This document shows positions 27,936-37,302 of a DNA stretch of 64,000 bases, in pieces (position 1 is the stretch's first letter; each line of letters opens with the position of its first letter). The notes beneath the pieces were generated by a model. The model saw only the letters and a program-made list of their open reading frames with translations. It did not search any database and was not told the DNA's origin. Source of the stretch: Duganella flavida (GTDB lineage Bacteria > Pseudomonadota > Gammaproteobacteria > Burkholderiales > Burkholderiaceae_D); assembly GCF_009857445.1 (NCBI RefSeq), contig NZ_WWCN01000004.1, forward strand, positions 62,001 through 126,000. The letters run 5' to 3'. Made by a program: the position numbers and the translations under genes.

Positions 27936-30065
27936 ATGGAGAAGACTATGCACGCTGAGCTGCCCGGATTGGCGGTCCTCGCCGAGGAAGCCGCCATGGC
28001 GCCGTACGCGAGCGCCGCAGACGAGCCGGAGCAAGCCTATTTCAATGATATCTACCTGCTGGCGCCGGTCGGCTATTTCGTGCTGGCCTTCGACACCACC
28101 ATCCTGCAGATGAATGTGGTGGGCGCCGATTTGCTGGGTCTGCCGCGCGCCAATCCCGAGCGGGCGCCGTTCCGCCAGTTCATCGCGGCGCGCTTCCACG
28201 ACGACTTCGACCGCTTCTTGCGGCGCGCCATCAACTCCGGCCAGCCCGAGCAGTGCGACCTGCAAATGCTGCGCAACCGTAACCTGCAAGGTTTCCCGGT
28301 GTCGCTGCGCGCCAGCGTTGATGGCAGCGGGCAGGGCATCCGCATGGTGCTGGAACTGGCCGAGGGCAAGCTGGCGGCGCTGGAGCGCAGCGAGGAACGT
28401 TTCCGCCGCATCGTCCACAACGCCGAGGAAGGCATCTGGGAAATCGACGCCGCCGCGCGCACCAGCTTTGTGAATCCGAAGATGGCGCTGATGCTGGGCT
28501 ACAGCATTGAGGAAATGCTGGAACAGCCGCTGGTGGCCTTCATGGATGAAGAGGGCCGCGCCATCCTCGAACGCAATATCGCGCGCCGCCAGCAGGGCAT
28601 GTCGGAGCGCCACGAGTTCAAGTTCATCCGCAAGGACGGCGGCGACCTGTGGGCTACGCTGGCCACCAATCCCATCTTCGACAACGACGGCAGCTACCGC
28701 GGCGCGCTGGCGTTGGTGACCGACGTCACCGACAGCCGCGCCTCGGCCGAGCTGATCTGGCATCAGGCGAATTTCGATCAGCTCACCGCGCTGCCCAACC
28801 GCCACATGTTCCACGACCGCCTGAACCAGGAAATCAAGAAGGCGCGGCGCGAGGGCTTGCAGCTGGCGCTGCTGTTCATCGACCTCGACGGCTTCAAGGA
28901 AGTCAACGACACGCTCGGCCACCAGCAGGGCGACGCGGTGCTGGTGGAGGCGGCGCGCCGCATCGGCCTGTGCGTGCGCAGCTCGGACACGGTAGCGCGC
29001 TTGGGCGGCGATGAGTTCACCGTGATCTTGTCCGGGCTTGAGCACGCTGACGGCATCGACCGCCTGGTGCAGGGCATGCTGGCGCTGCTGAGCCGGCCGG
29101 TGACGGTGGAGGGCGCGCTGCCGTCGGTCTCGGCCAGCGTTGGCATCGCGCTGTATCCGGCCGACGCCGCCACGCCGGAAGACTTGCTGCGCTGCGCCGA
29201 CCAGGCCATGTACGCGGCCAAGCAGAGCGGCCGCAATCGCTACAGCTATTTCACACCCGACTTGCAGCTGGCGGCGCGGACGCGCCAGCAAGTGACGCTG
29301 GATTTGCGTTCGGCGCTGGCGCACGAACAGTTCGAGTTGCACTACCAGCCCATCGTCAACTTGCAAAATGGTCAGATCGAGCGCGCCGAAGCCTTGCTGC
29401 GCTGGCGCCATCCGCAGCGCGGGCTGCTCAGTCCAGCAGACTTCCTGGCGTATGCCGAAGCCGGCGGCATGATGCTGGAAATCGGCGACTGGGTGTTCCG
29501 CCAGGCGGCGCAGCAGGCCAAGCGCTGGCAGGAGGAGTTGGGCAGCGGCTTCCAGGTCAGCGTCAACCAGTCGGCGGCGCAGCTGCGTGGCGATACCGCG
29601 CTATACGTCGACTGGCTGCAGCATGCCAGCCGCCTCGGTCTGCCGCCGCGCAGCATCGTGCTGGAGATTACCGAGGGGGTGCTGCTGGACGGCGCCAGCC
29701 GCGTCACCGAGCGCTTGCGCGACCTGCGCGAGATGGGCTTGCAGGTGGCGCTGGATAACTTCGGCACCGGCTATTCCTCGCTCTCCCACCTCAAGCACTT
29801 CGGCATCGACTTGCTCAAGCTCGACCACAGTTTCATCCAGCACCTGGCCAGCGACAGTGGCGATCTGGCCATGTGCGAGGCGCTGATCGTCATGGCCCAC
29901 AAGCTGGGCCTGCGGGTGGTGGCGGAAGGGGTGGAAACGGCGGCGCAGAGCGGCTTGCTGGCCATGGCCGGCTGCGATTATGCACAAGGGTTTGTGTTTG
30001 CCGGCGCCATGCCGGCGCCTGAGTTGTCGGCGCTGGCGCACCGGGGGCTGGGCTTGCTAGCTTAG
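27936..30065 (+). CDS. PAS-PAS-GGDEF-EAL c-di-GMP turnover protein
   Basis: A 709-residue soluble protein with two PAS domains (about 33-145 and 150-270), a GGDEF domain (RLGGDEF near 356) and an EAL domain (RAEALLRWRHP near 485). An I-site RSSD lies five residues before GGDEF. The EAL domain has NQS, EITE, KLD and AEGVET, but DDFG reads DNFG, a change at one of the metal-binding acidic positions. Both activities are possible; the net one cannot be told. A second ATG four codons in has GGAG 6 bp before it and is an equally good start. It is the last gene before the flagellar block, with its 3' end facing that of the first flagellar-region gene 11 bp away. Confidence 0.92.
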   Translation: MEKTMHAELPGLAVLAEEAAMAPYASAADEPEQAYFNDIYLLAPVGYFVLAFDTTILQMNVVGADLLGLPRANPERAPFRQFIAARFHDDFDRFLRRAINSGQPEQCDLQMLRNRNLQGFPVSLRASVDGSGQGIRMVLELAEGKLAALERSEERFRRIVHNAEEGIWEIDAAARTSFVNPKMALMLGYSIEEMLEQPLVAFMDEEGRAILERNIARRQQGMSERHEFKFIRKDGGDLWATLATNPIFDNDGSYRGALALVTDVTDSRASAELIWHQANFDQLTALPNRHMFHDRLNQEIKKARREGLQLALLFIDLDGFKEVNDTLGHQQGDAVLVEAARRIGLCVRSSDTVARLGGDEFTVILSGLEHADGIDRLVQGMLALLSRPVTVEGALPSVSASVGIALYPADAATPEDLLRCADQAMYAAKQSGRNRYSYFTPDLQLAARTRQQVTLDLRSALAHEQFELHYQPIVNLQNGQIERAEALLRWRHPQRGLLSPADFLAYAEAGGMMLEIGDWVFRQAAQQAKRWQEELGSGFQVSVNQSAAQLRGDTALYVDWLQHASRLGLPPRSIVLEITEGVLLDGASRVTERLRDLREMGLQVALDNFGTGYSSLSHLKHFGIDLLKLDHSFIQHLASDSGDLAMCEALIVMAHKLGLRVVAEGVETAAQSGLLAMAGCDYAQGFVFAGAMPAPELSALAHRGLGLLA

Positions 30066-30075
30066 TGCAGCAGAA

Positions 30076-31119
30076 TTAGCGCAAACTCAGCAGCGACACC
30101 ACGCGTTCGCGGCTGATGCCAGCCAGTGCCGAGGTGATCGACAGCAGCGACTGGTAGCCGGGCTGTTTGGTGGTCGACAGGAAGTTCTGCGCCACTTGGT
30201 CCATGCCATTCTTGGTGGCGGCTGGCGCGGCGTTCTGCACGCGCGCGCTCACTTGCGCCAGTGCCTGGTGCACCGAGGAGATCGACTGTTCGACCTTGGC
30301 CAGCGCCTGCACCACTTGCTGCAGGGTGGTGCGGATGCCGTCAACGTCCGCCGTGTTCCAGCTGTCCGGATCGACTTCCGGCGCTTCGGCTTCCGCCTTC
30401 ACGCGGTTCAGCTGGCCGGTCGGGAAGCGTACGCCGCCACCTTGCACGGCGATGGTGTCACGTACATTGGCCCACTGCGCTTCCGAAGTCGAAAACTCCA
30501 GCTGGCCGTCATCATTGATGTCTGCGCGCACGCCGCTCGGCGCCAGCGCCTCGTCAAAACGCTGGGCGATTTGCTCGTCGCTCAGGCCCGGTTCCACCAC
30601 CACCGAACGCACGTTCTGGCCACCGCCGACGGAAATTGCGAGCACTTCGCGGCCGCCGCTGCGCAGGTTGGCCAGGCTCATGCCGCGCACGGTGAAATTG
30701 GTGGTGGTGCCCTTGTTGCTGAACTTCAGGCGCGCATCCAGTGTGCCACCCGAGGCATTGCTGCGGTTGCGCCAGCTGTTGCTGAACTGGCGCACGCGCG
30801 ACTCCAGTGCGCCGTCGGAACGCTGGCGATTGGCCAGGCGGCTGCTCAGGTCGGCCTTCAGATTGCGCAGCTGGGCCGCGCTCTGTTCGAGGAAATCGAG
30901 TGCCTGCTGGGCGCCGGAAATATCGCCTTGCAGCGGCTGGTCCCAGTTGTTCAGGCCGCGGCGCAGTGGCGCCGCCGAGTTCGGCGTCGGCGTAACCGGC
31001 GTCGCGGTGGCGGCGTTTTCGCCGTTCAGACCCAGCGACGTGCCGTCCACCGCAGCGGCATTGCCGGCATGGGCGCCTGGCACAATGACTTGGGGTGTAG
31101 AGGTGGACGTGATTTGCAT
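30076..31119 (-). CDS. Uncharacterised flagellar protein with hook-IN-like region; candidate LafW-type hook-associated protein
   Basis: A 347-residue protein with no signal peptide, last gene of the flgBCDEFGHIJKL run, 21 bp after flgL. The N-terminal 70 residues are rich in Ala, Thr, Pro and Asn, like the flexible leaders of flagellar export substrates. Residues about 130-245 (FTVRGMSLANLRSGG, SVVVEPGLSDEQIAQRF, VRADINDDGQLEFS) look like the flagellin hook-IN motif, a beta fold of flagellins and hook-associated proteins. A helical C-terminus follows (TTLQQVVQALAKVEQSISS). In lateral / Flag-2 clusters a hook-associated protein called LafW sits directly after flgL; the position and this region suggest it is the same kind of protein. 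The name is an inference; I could not match it residue by residue. Confidence 0.6.
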   Translation of the reverse strand: MQITSTSTPQVIVPGAHAGNAAAVDGTSLGLNGENAATATPVTPTPNSAAPLRRGLNNWDQPLQGDISGAQQALDFLEQSAAQLRNLKADLSSRLANRQRSDGALESRVRQFSNSWRNRSNASGGTLDARLKFSNKGTTTNFTVRGMSLANLRSGGREVLAISVGGGQNVRSVVVEPGLSDEQIAQRFDEALAPSGVRADINDDGQLEFSTSEAQWANVRDTIAVQGGGVRFPTGQLNRVKAEAEAPEVDPDSWNTADVDGIRTTLQQVVQALAKVEQSISSVHQALAQVSARVQNAAPAATKNGMDQVAQNFLSTTKQPGYQSLLSITSALAGISRERVVSLLSLR

Positions 31120-31140
31120 ACGCGGGTCGGCTTAAAAAGT

Positions 31141-32052
31141 TTACAGGACGTTGAACAGCGACAGGTTGGTGATCTTCGAGTAAGCCTTGTACGAAGCCTG
31201 CAGCGCGTTGTTGTAGCCGTTCAGTTCAGTGGCGGCCTCGGTCATGTCGAGCGCGCCCAGGTCGAGGATCGCAGTCTTGTTCGACAGGCTGACGTTGGCG
31301 TGGTTGCCATCCAGGGTTTCCATCACGTTTTGCGCGCCGCCAAAGTTGGCGATCTTGCCGGCGATGGCATCGAGTTCGCTGCTGGCGCCGTCCATATTGG
31401 CGCGGATCGCCGCTTGCAAGGTCGGCGTCGCTGCGCTGATGCCCGGCTGCGACAATTCGTCGATGGTACTGTCCATCTGGTTCAGCAGCGTTTCCAGGCC
31501 CGAGACGTCAACGTTGACGGTCTGGGTGATGCCGTTGCCCACCACCGATTTCTGCTGGTTGGTGTTGCCGGTGAAGGTGTAGCGCGAACCGACCGGGGCG
31601 CTGGCATCGTAGCTGATGGCCGGGGTGTTGGTCAGGGTGCCGGAAAATACATAGCGGCCTTCCTGGTCTTTCTCGTTGGCGCTGTAGTACAGGCTGTCAC
31701 GCAGGGAGGTCATGGTATTGGTCATCGACTTCAGGTCGGCGCCGGTGTTGCTGGCGTCGGCGGCCCAGACCAGCAAATCGTGGCTCTGGGTGATGTCGTT
31801 GGTCATACTGGTCAGGTAGGTCTCGTTGGTCGACAAACGGATCTTGATGGCGGCGATATTGTCGCGGTACTGGCCGACGATGGCTTCTTCGCGGTTCAGG
31901 CGCGACAGGCGCACGGCGGTGACCGGGTCGTCCGACGGCACCTGGATCTTGTTGCCGCTGGCCATACGTGCGGTCAGCGAGGCCAGTTTGCTCTGGTTGT
32001 CCAACAGGCCGCGGCTCATGGTGGCCTGGAATTGACTAGTGGCGATACGCAT
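31141..32052 (-). CDS. flgL: Flagellar hook-filament junction protein FlgL
   Basis: A 303-residue flagellin-like protein that joins the hook to the filament. The N-terminal helix (MRIATSQFQATMSRGLL, then LTARMASGNKIQVPSDDP) is typical of FlgL, and the C-terminus is the matching coiled-coil partner. AGGAG 7 bp before the ATG. It lies 11 bp after flgK and is expected to be exported with the help of FlgN. Confidence 0.95.
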   Translation of the reverse strand: MRIATSQFQATMSRGLLDNQSKLASLTARMASGNKIQVPSDDPVTAVRLSRLNREEAIVGQYRDNIAAIKIRLSTNETYLTSMTNDITQSHDLLVWAADASNTGADLKSMTNTMTSLRDSLYYSANEKDQEGRYVFSGTLTNTPAISYDASAPVGSRYTFTGNTNQQKSVVGNGITQTVNVDVSGLETLLNQMDSTIDELSQPGISAATPTLQAAIRANMDGASSELDAIAGKIANFGGAQNVMETLDGNHANVSLSNKTAILDLGALDMTEAATELNGYNNALQASYKAYSKITNLSLFNVL

Positions 32053-32063
32053 TCAGGCTCTCC

Positions 32064-33434
32064 TTAACCGAACATTTGCAAGGTCGATTCGAACAGGGTG
32101 TTGGCCACGGCAATCACCTTCATATTCGCTTGGTACATATTCTGGAATTCCACCAGGTTGATGGCTTCTTCGTCGGTATTCACGGCGCTGGTCGACTTCC
32201 AGTCATCTTCCGCCTGGCTGCGGATGGTGGTGGCGGTGGCCAGCTGCGACTGGTTCTGCTGGCTGTCGATGCCCAGCTTGCCGACGATCTGGGTATCGGC
32301 ATCGCCCAGTAGCACGCTGCCCAGCGTGGTCAGGGTGATCGGCTGGCCCTTGATGTCGACGATTTTTTGCAGGTTGCCGCTGTCGCCTGGCGTACCGTCG
32401 CTGGAGAACGCCAGGTCGGTGGTCTGAAAGCCGGCCGCCACTTGCAGCAAGCCGGTGGCGCTGGCCGGATTGAATTCCAGCAGCGCTTGGCCAGCGCTAC
32501 CGTCGCTCTTGAAGCCGGCTACCAGCTGGGCGTTGACCGCAGTCGACATTTGCTCGGCGATTTCCTTGATCGAGCCTTGCAGCGGCAGCAGGGTGTTTTG
32601 CTTGTAGTCGCCGAGGCCGCCCAGTTGGCCGCCGACCTTGGTGTCGTCCAGCTTGAACTTGGTGCCAGCAAAGGTCAGGGTCAGGACCGAGGAGCCGCTG
32701 GTGGTGACGTAGTCGAGCGACGCCGACAGATTGGTGACCACCAGTGGCTGGCCGCTCTTGAGCGAGACGCTGGCCGAACCGTCTGGGTTGTTGATGACTT
32801 CCACCCCTACTTGCGAGGCGACGCCGTCGATCAGCTGTTCGCGCTTGTCCTGCAGCGCCGAGGTGTTGGAGCCGGCACCTTGCAGCTGGATGATCTGCTG
32901 GTTGAGCGAGGCGATGCCTTTCAGCGACTCGTTCAGCGACGGCAGGATGGCCTGTTGCTGTTGCAGTACCGACACCAGCTGGTTGGCGGTGACGTTGTAG
33001 ATCGAGTTAATCTGCTGCGACATGGAGTCGGCGGCGGTGATCACTTGCTGGCGCAGCGGGGTTGAGGTCGGGTCGACGCCGGCCGCATTCAGGGCCTTGA
33101 AGAAGTTATCGACGCCGTAGCTGATGCTCGACTTGTCATCGCTCATCACGGTTTCCATCTGAGTCAGGTAAGGCTGCACTTGCGAGTGCGCACCGAGCTC
33201 CGAGTTGGAACGCCACATTTGCTGGGACTTGTAGGAATCGCTGAAACGCAGCAGTGAGCCGATCTGCACACCATTGCCGGCCGATTTGGCGCCGGCGTCA
33301 GACGCGGTCGCAGTCAGCAGCACGCCTTGGCGGGTGTAGCCTTTGGTCTGCGAGTTGGCGATATTCTGACTGACGGTGTTCAGTGCAGCCTGGGCGGCCA
33401 GGGCGCCCGACAGTGCGTTATACGAGATGGTCAT
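32064..33434 (-). CDS. flgK: Flagellar hook-associated protein FlgK
   Basis: A 456-residue junction protein, shorter than the about 547 of Salmonella FlgK, with the usual ends: N-terminal SYNALSGALAAQAALNTVSQ and NIANSQTKGYTRQGV, C-terminal NLVEFQNMYQANMKVIAVAN. It forms the first zone of the hook-filament junction. The reduction is in the surface-exposed middle domain. An 81-bp gap before the gene (after flgJ) may hold a separate late promoter, as is usual for flgKL. Confidence 0.95.
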   Translation of the reverse strand: MTISYNALSGALAAQAALNTVSQNIANSQTKGYTRQGVLLTATASDAGAKSAGNGVQIGSLLRFSDSYKSQQMWRSNSELGAHSQVQPYLTQMETVMSDDKSSISYGVDNFFKALNAAGVDPTSTPLRQQVITAADSMSQQINSIYNVTANQLVSVLQQQQAILPSLNESLKGIASLNQQIIQLQGAGSNTSALQDKREQLIDGVASQVGVEVINNPDGSASVSLKSGQPLVVTNLSASLDYVTTSGSSVLTLTFAGTKFKLDDTKVGGQLGGLGDYKQNTLLPLQGSIKEIAEQMSTAVNAQLVAGFKSDGSAGQALLEFNPASATGLLQVAAGFQTTDLAFSSDGTPGDSGNLQKIVDIKGQPITLTTLGSVLLGDADTQIVGKLGIDSQQNQSQLATATTIRSQAEDDWKSTSAVNTDEEAINLVEFQNMYQANMKVIAVANTLFESTLQMFG

Positions 33435-33487
33435 GTAGCGGGTCTTTCCTGGTGAAGTCCGAGGGGCCCGTGGGGGCTTTACCCCAC

Positions 33488-33514
33488 CGGTCCGATATCA
33501 GTAGAGGGCGACCG
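33488..33514 (-). promoter_or_regulatory. Motif upstream of flgK shared with fliD
   Basis: On the plus strand the stretch holds CCGATAT, six other bases, then AGGGCGACC and a T-rich end. The region upstream of fliD holds the same two blocks without the six-base spacer. Both genes are late (class III) genes in flagellar systems, so this may be part of a FliA-type promoter or another late-gene site; the spacing difference is against a simple promoter. Confidence 0.3.
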
Positions 33515-33515
33515 T

Positions 33516-33947
33516 TTATTGCTGCTGATTAAGCGGCGCGCTGACATTTTGCGATTCAGCAACATTGGCGCTCGCCATCGATGCTGGCGCAGCTTGCTGT
33601 TGTGGCAAGAGTTGGCGCAGGATGGCGTCGGCCACGCCGAAGGCGCGCTTGCCGGCCAGCTGGTCGGCCACCAGGTTGTCGGCCATGTCCAGCATATCGT
33701 TGTTGATGCTGCTCTTGCTCGGGCTGTCGTCGGCCGCCAGCGCGCGGTTACCGTCGCGCATCTGGTGCAGCATGTGGCCGATGAAAAAGCTTTCAAACTT
33801 GATGGCCGCTTCGGTGGCCTTGGCGCGGTAGGCCGGGTCGACCGTGTCGCCTTCCTGGGCTGCTTGCGGCGCCACAAAGGTGCTGCTGAGCTGGCCGGCC
33901 GTGCCCTTGGACAGCAGGCGGGTAGGATCGAAGGAAGAGGAGTCCAT
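33516..33947 (-). CDS. flgJ: FlgJ rod-binding domain protein (no muramidase domain)
   Basis: A 143-residue protein equal to the N-terminal half of dual-domain FlgJ: ATEAAIKFESFFIGHMLHQM and NDMLDMADNLVADQLAGKRA are the rod-binding signature. It acts as a rod assembly scaffold in the periplasm and reaches it through the flagellar export gate. The peptidoglycan-cutting half is encoded separately, on the other side of flgA. It follows flgI by 9 bp. Confidence 0.92.
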   Translation of the reverse strand: MDSSSFDPTRLLSKGTAGQLSSTFVAPQAAQEGDTVDPAYRAKATEAAIKFESFFIGHMLHQMRDGNRALAADDSPSKSSINNDMLDMADNLVADQLAGKRAFGVADAILRQLLPQQQAAPASMASANVAESQNVSAPLNQQQ

Positions 33948-33956
33948 GCTTAATCC

Positions 33957-35060
33957 TTAAATAACAACCAGTTCGCCTTCGATGGCGCCGGCCTGGTCCA
34001 GCGCTTGCAGGATGGCCATGATGTCGTCCGGGGTGGCGCCTAGGCTGTTGACCACGTCGATAATCGATTGCAGCTTGGCGCCGGCCGGCCATTTGAACAT
34101 TTGCGCCGGGCCCTGGTCGGCTGTCACCTGCGACTGCGGTGAAGACACCGTGGTGCCGCCGGCCAGCGCGTTCGGCTGGCTGACCTTGGTCGATTCGGAA
34201 ATCACCACTTTCAGCGAACCGTGGGTGACGGCGGCCGCGCGCACGCGCAGACCCTCGGCAATCACCACCGTGCCGGTGCGCGAGTTGAACACCACTTTCG
34301 GCGCATCTTCGCCGACTTCGATATTCAGCGACTCCAGCTTGGCCATGAAGGCCACGCGCTGGGTTGGATTGGACGGCGCTACCACGTCAACGCTGGTGGC
34401 GTCGCTGGCGGTGGCGATGTCGCCAAAGCGCTTGTTGATCGAATCGACAATGTTGATCGCAGTCTGGAAGTGCGGATGGCGCAGCGACAGGCGTACCGTC
34501 GGCTTGCTGGTGAAGTCGGTCGGGATTTCACGCTCGATGTTGGCGCCGCTTGGAATGCGGCCCGAGGTCGGGGTGTTGACGGTAATCGAGGAGCCGCTCT
34601 TGCCCTGGGCGCTGAAGCCGCCCACTACCACATTACCTTGCGCCAGCGCGTAGACTTCGCCGTCGGCCGCGCGCATCGGCGTCAGCAGCAGGGCGCCGCC
34701 GCGCAAGCTCTTGGCGTCGCCCATCGAGGACACCACCACGTCAATGCTCTGGCCCTTGCGATAGCCGGGCGGGAACACCGCCGACACCATCACGGTCGCC
34801 ACGTTCTTGGATTTGGCGTCGGTTCCGTCCGGCACTTTGACGCCGAACTGCTTGAGCATATTGATCACCGACTGGCTGGAAAACTTGACCTGGGTCGAGT
34901 CGCCGCTGCCGTTCAGGCCGACCACCAGGCCGTAGCCGACCAGCGGGTTGTCGCGTACGCCTTCAATGGCGACCAGGTTGCGCAGCACCTGTGCAGCGTG
35001 GACCGGCAGGGCCATGCTCAGGGCCAGCGGCAGGGCGAGGAGGAGCTTGCGGAAATTCAT
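33957..35060 (-). CDS. flgI: Flagellar P-ring protein FlgI
   Basis: A 367-residue periplasmic protein with a Sec signal peptide ([20 protein letters not shown], ending HAA). Motifs [19 protein letters not shown] and [11 protein letters not shown] are diagnostic. It forms the P ring around the rod in the peptidoglycan layer, with help from FlgA. It follows flgH by 15 bp. Confidence 0.97.
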   Translation of the reverse strand: MNFRKLLLALPLALSMALPVHAAQVLRNLVAIEGVRDNPLVGYGLVVGLNGSGDSTQVKFSSQSVINMLKQFGVKVPDGTDAKSKNVATVMVSAVFPPGYRKGQSIDVVVSSMGDAKSLRGGALLLTPMRAADGEVYALAQGNVVVGGFSAQGKSGSSITVNTPTSGRIPSGANIEREIPTDFTSKPTVRLSLRHPHFQTAINIVDSINKRFGDIATASDATSVDVVAPSNPTQRVAFMAKLESLNIEVGEDAPKVVFNSRTGTVVIAEGLRVRAAAVTHGSLKVVISESTKVSQPNALAGGTTVSSPQSQVTADQGPAQMFKWPAGAKLQSIIDVVNSLGATPDDIMAILQALDQAGAIEGELVVI

Positions 35061-35075
35061 GGGATCACCCGTAAC

Positions 35076-35741
35076 TTAGAACGGCATCAGCGGGCCGGTG
35101 AAGAAGCGCGTCAGCCAGCCCGGCTGCTGCGTATCGGCCAGCGTGCCTTGCGCCGAATAGGCGATGCGCGCATTGGCAATGCGCTGCGACGACACCTGGT
35201 TGTCGGCGTCGATATCGGCCGCGCGCAGGTAGCCGCGCAGGCGGACGAATTCTTCGCCGTTGTTGAGGGTCAGGGTTTTTTCACCGGCCACACGCAGCAG
35301 GCCGTTCGGCAGTACTTCCTGCACGATCACGGTGATGGCGCCGGTCAGGGCGTTTTGCTGGGTGCTGGTAGCGTCGCCGGCAAAGGTGTTGGAGGCGCCC
35401 AGGCCGACTGCGGCCTTGCCGAAGGTCTTGCCCAGCAGGTTAGGCGCAGTAATGTTGTCGGCCGACTGCTTGGAATAGCTGGTGCCGGCTTTCTTGCTGG
35501 CCTGCGTGGTTTCCTGCAGGTTGACGGTAACGATATCGCCGACGCGGAATGCCCGGCTGTCCGAGGTCAACGACATGCTGACGTCGGTGCTGAAGACGCC
35601 GCCCGAGACGCCGCGCGGCAGGGTATTGCGCGATACGGTAGGCGGCTCGTCGGACGGACCGGGACGCACGGCCGGCGGCTGCAACTGGGCACAGCCGGCC
35701 AGCGTCAATGCCGCAAGCAGGGCAGGCAGTGCGAGTTTCAT
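35076..35741 (-). CDS. flgH: Flagellar L-ring lipoprotein FlgH
   Basis: A 221-residue outer-membrane lipoprotein. The start is the ATG overlapping the flgG stop (TAATG); it gives a lipoprotein signal with lipobox LAGC. The body has FRVGDIVTVNLQETTQASKK and the late segment LRGYLRAADIDADN typical of FlgH. It forms the L ring. The open frame upstream of this ATG runs through flgG out of phase and is not used. Confidence 0.96.
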   Translation of the reverse strand: MKLALPALLAALTLAGCAQLQPPAVRPGPSDEPPTVSRNTLPRGVSGGVFSTDVSMSLTSDSRAFRVGDIVTVNLQETTQASKKAGTSYSKQSADNITAPNLLGKTFGKAAVGLGASNTFAGDATSTQQNALTGAITVIVQEVLPNGLLRVAGEKTLTLNNGEEFVRLRGYLRAADIDADNQVSSQRIANARIAYSAQGTLADTQQPGWLTRFFTGPLMPF

Positions 35742-36532
35742 TATCGTGCTGCCTGTGACAGGTACTGCAGCATATTGTCGGCGGCCGACAGCACCTTGGT
35801 GTTCATCTCGTAGGTGCGCTGGGCAGCAATCATGTCGACCATTTCTTCCACCACCTGCACGTTCGAGCCTTCCAGCGTGCCCTGCTTGATCTTGCCCCAC
35901 TGGGCGGTACCCGGCGTGCCTTCGGTCGGCGTGCCCGACGACGGCGTTTCGGCAAACAGGTTTTCACCCAGGGCCAGCAGGCCGGTCGGGTTGATGAAGG
36001 AGGTCAGGGTCAGCTGGCCCAGCTGCTGCAAGGTGACGTTGTCGGCGATCTTGGCCGAGACCACGCCGTCTTCCGCGATGGTGATGGCAGTGGCATTGGC
36101 CGGCACGGTGATCTGCGGAATCAGCGGCAAGCCATTGGCGTTGACCAGGATGCCGTTGGCGTCGACCTGCAGCTGGCCGGCGCGGGTGTAGGCGGTGGTG
36201 CCGTCAGGCTGGCGCACCGACAGGAAGCCGTTGCCCATCACCGAAATGTCAAGGTCGCGCTGGGTGGTTTGCAGGATGCCCTGGGTGAACACCTTTTGGG
36301 TGCCGACCATGTGCACGCCGTTGCCGAGCTGGACACCGGACGGGGTCAGGGTGTTGTTGTCGGCGCGCTGGGCGCCTGGCTGCTGCTCGACCGAGTAGAA
36401 CAGGTCTTCGAATACAGCGCGGTCGCGCTTGAAGCCGACGGTGTTGGCATTGGCCAGGTTGTTGGCGATGGTTTGCAGTTTCTGGTCTTGCGCCTGCACG
36501 CCGGTTTTGCTGATCCACATTGCTGGATTCAT
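35741..36532 (-). CDS. flgG: Flagellar distal rod protein FlgG
   Basis: A 263-residue rod protein. N-terminus MNPAMWISKTGVQAQDQKLQ and the axial-family motif ANNLANANTVGFKRDRAVFE identify it, together with length and place before flgH. The C-terminal EGSNVQVVEEMVDMIAAQR is the second axial motif. It has no signal peptide and is exported through the flagellar gate. Confidence 0.97.
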   Translation of the reverse strand: MNPAMWISKTGVQAQDQKLQTIANNLANANTVGFKRDRAVFEDLFYSVEQQPGAQRADNNTLTPSGVQLGNGVHMVGTQKVFTQGILQTTQRDLDISVMGNGFLSVRQPDGTTAYTRAGQLQVDANGILVNANGLPLIPQITVPANATAITIAEDGVVSAKIADNVTLQQLGQLTLTSFINPTGLLALGENLFAETPSSGTPTEGTPGTAQWGKIKQGTLEGSNVQVVEEMVDMIAAQRTYEMNTKVLSAADNMLQYLSQAAR

Positions 36533-36560
36533 GATTTTCTCCCTGTTGTATCGTGGTGGA

Positions 36561-37289
36561 TTAGCTGCCGCTAATCAGGCGGTTGCCGGCTTCAGTCATG
36601 GAGTCGGTAGACGAGAACAACTTCATCTGGATTTCGAAGGTACGGTTCAGGCTCATCACCGACACCATTTCCTCGACTGCCGAGACATTGCTGCCTTCCA
36701 GGTAGCCGGAGCGCAGCGTTACAGTGGGATCGGTATTCAGCGGATTGCCGTCGCGCGCCACCAGCAAGCCTTGCTGGTTTTTGGTCAGCTCCGACCCTTC
36801 CGCCTTCACCAGGCGCAGCTTGTCGATCACCTGCATGGTGGTGGTGCCCGGCGCCTGGATCGACACCGTGCCATCGTTGCCGACGGTGATCTTGGTGTAC
36901 TCGGGCAGGGTGATCGGGCCGCCTTCGCCCAGCACCACGTCGCCGTTGATGCGCAGGGTGCCGGTTTCATCGAGCGTCATATTGCCGGCGCGGGTGTAGG
37001 CTTCGCCGTTGGCGGTCTGCACCGCCAGGTAGCCACTGCCGCTGAGCGCAACGTCGAGCTCGCGGCCGGTGCTTTTCATGGTGCCGGTCTTGCCCGACAC
37101 GCTATTGGCCTGCAGTTGCGACATATGGCGGTCATCGTAACCGTAGCCGTTGACGGCTTGCGCCGCCGACAGCTCCATATTGGCGCGGAAGCCGCCGGTA
37201 TCGATGTTCGCCAGGTTGTTGGCGTGCACCTGTTGCCCGCGCAGGGCCCGTTCGGCCCCGCTCATGGCGGTGTAAATCAGCGCGTCCAT
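36561..37289 (-). CDS. flgF: Flagellar proximal rod protein FlgF
   Basis: A 242-residue rod protein. MDALIYTAMSGAERALRGQQ followed by ANNLANIDTGGFRANM is the FlgF start; EGSNVSAVEEMVSVMSLNR is near the C-terminus. It lies between flgE (13 bp) and flgG (28 bp). Confidence 0.97.
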   Translation of the reverse strand: MDALIYTAMSGAERALRGQQVHANNLANIDTGGFRANMELSAAQAVNGYGYDDRHMSQLQANSVSGKTGTMKSTGRELDVALSGSGYLAVQTANGEAYTRAGNMTLDETGTLRINGDVVLGEGGPITLPEYTKITVGNDGTVSIQAPGTTTMQVIDKLRLVKAEGSELTKNQQGLLVARDGNPLNTDPTVTLRSGYLEGSNVSAVEEMVSVMSLNRTFEIQMKLFSSTDSMTEAGNRLISGS

Positions 37290-37302
37290 GGTTCAGCGAT
37301 CC

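Noticed and set aside
30076-31119. Calling this gene a second flagellin
   Set aside because: It lacks the conserved D0/D1 N- and C-terminal helices of flagellin; only the inner hook-IN-like region is shared.
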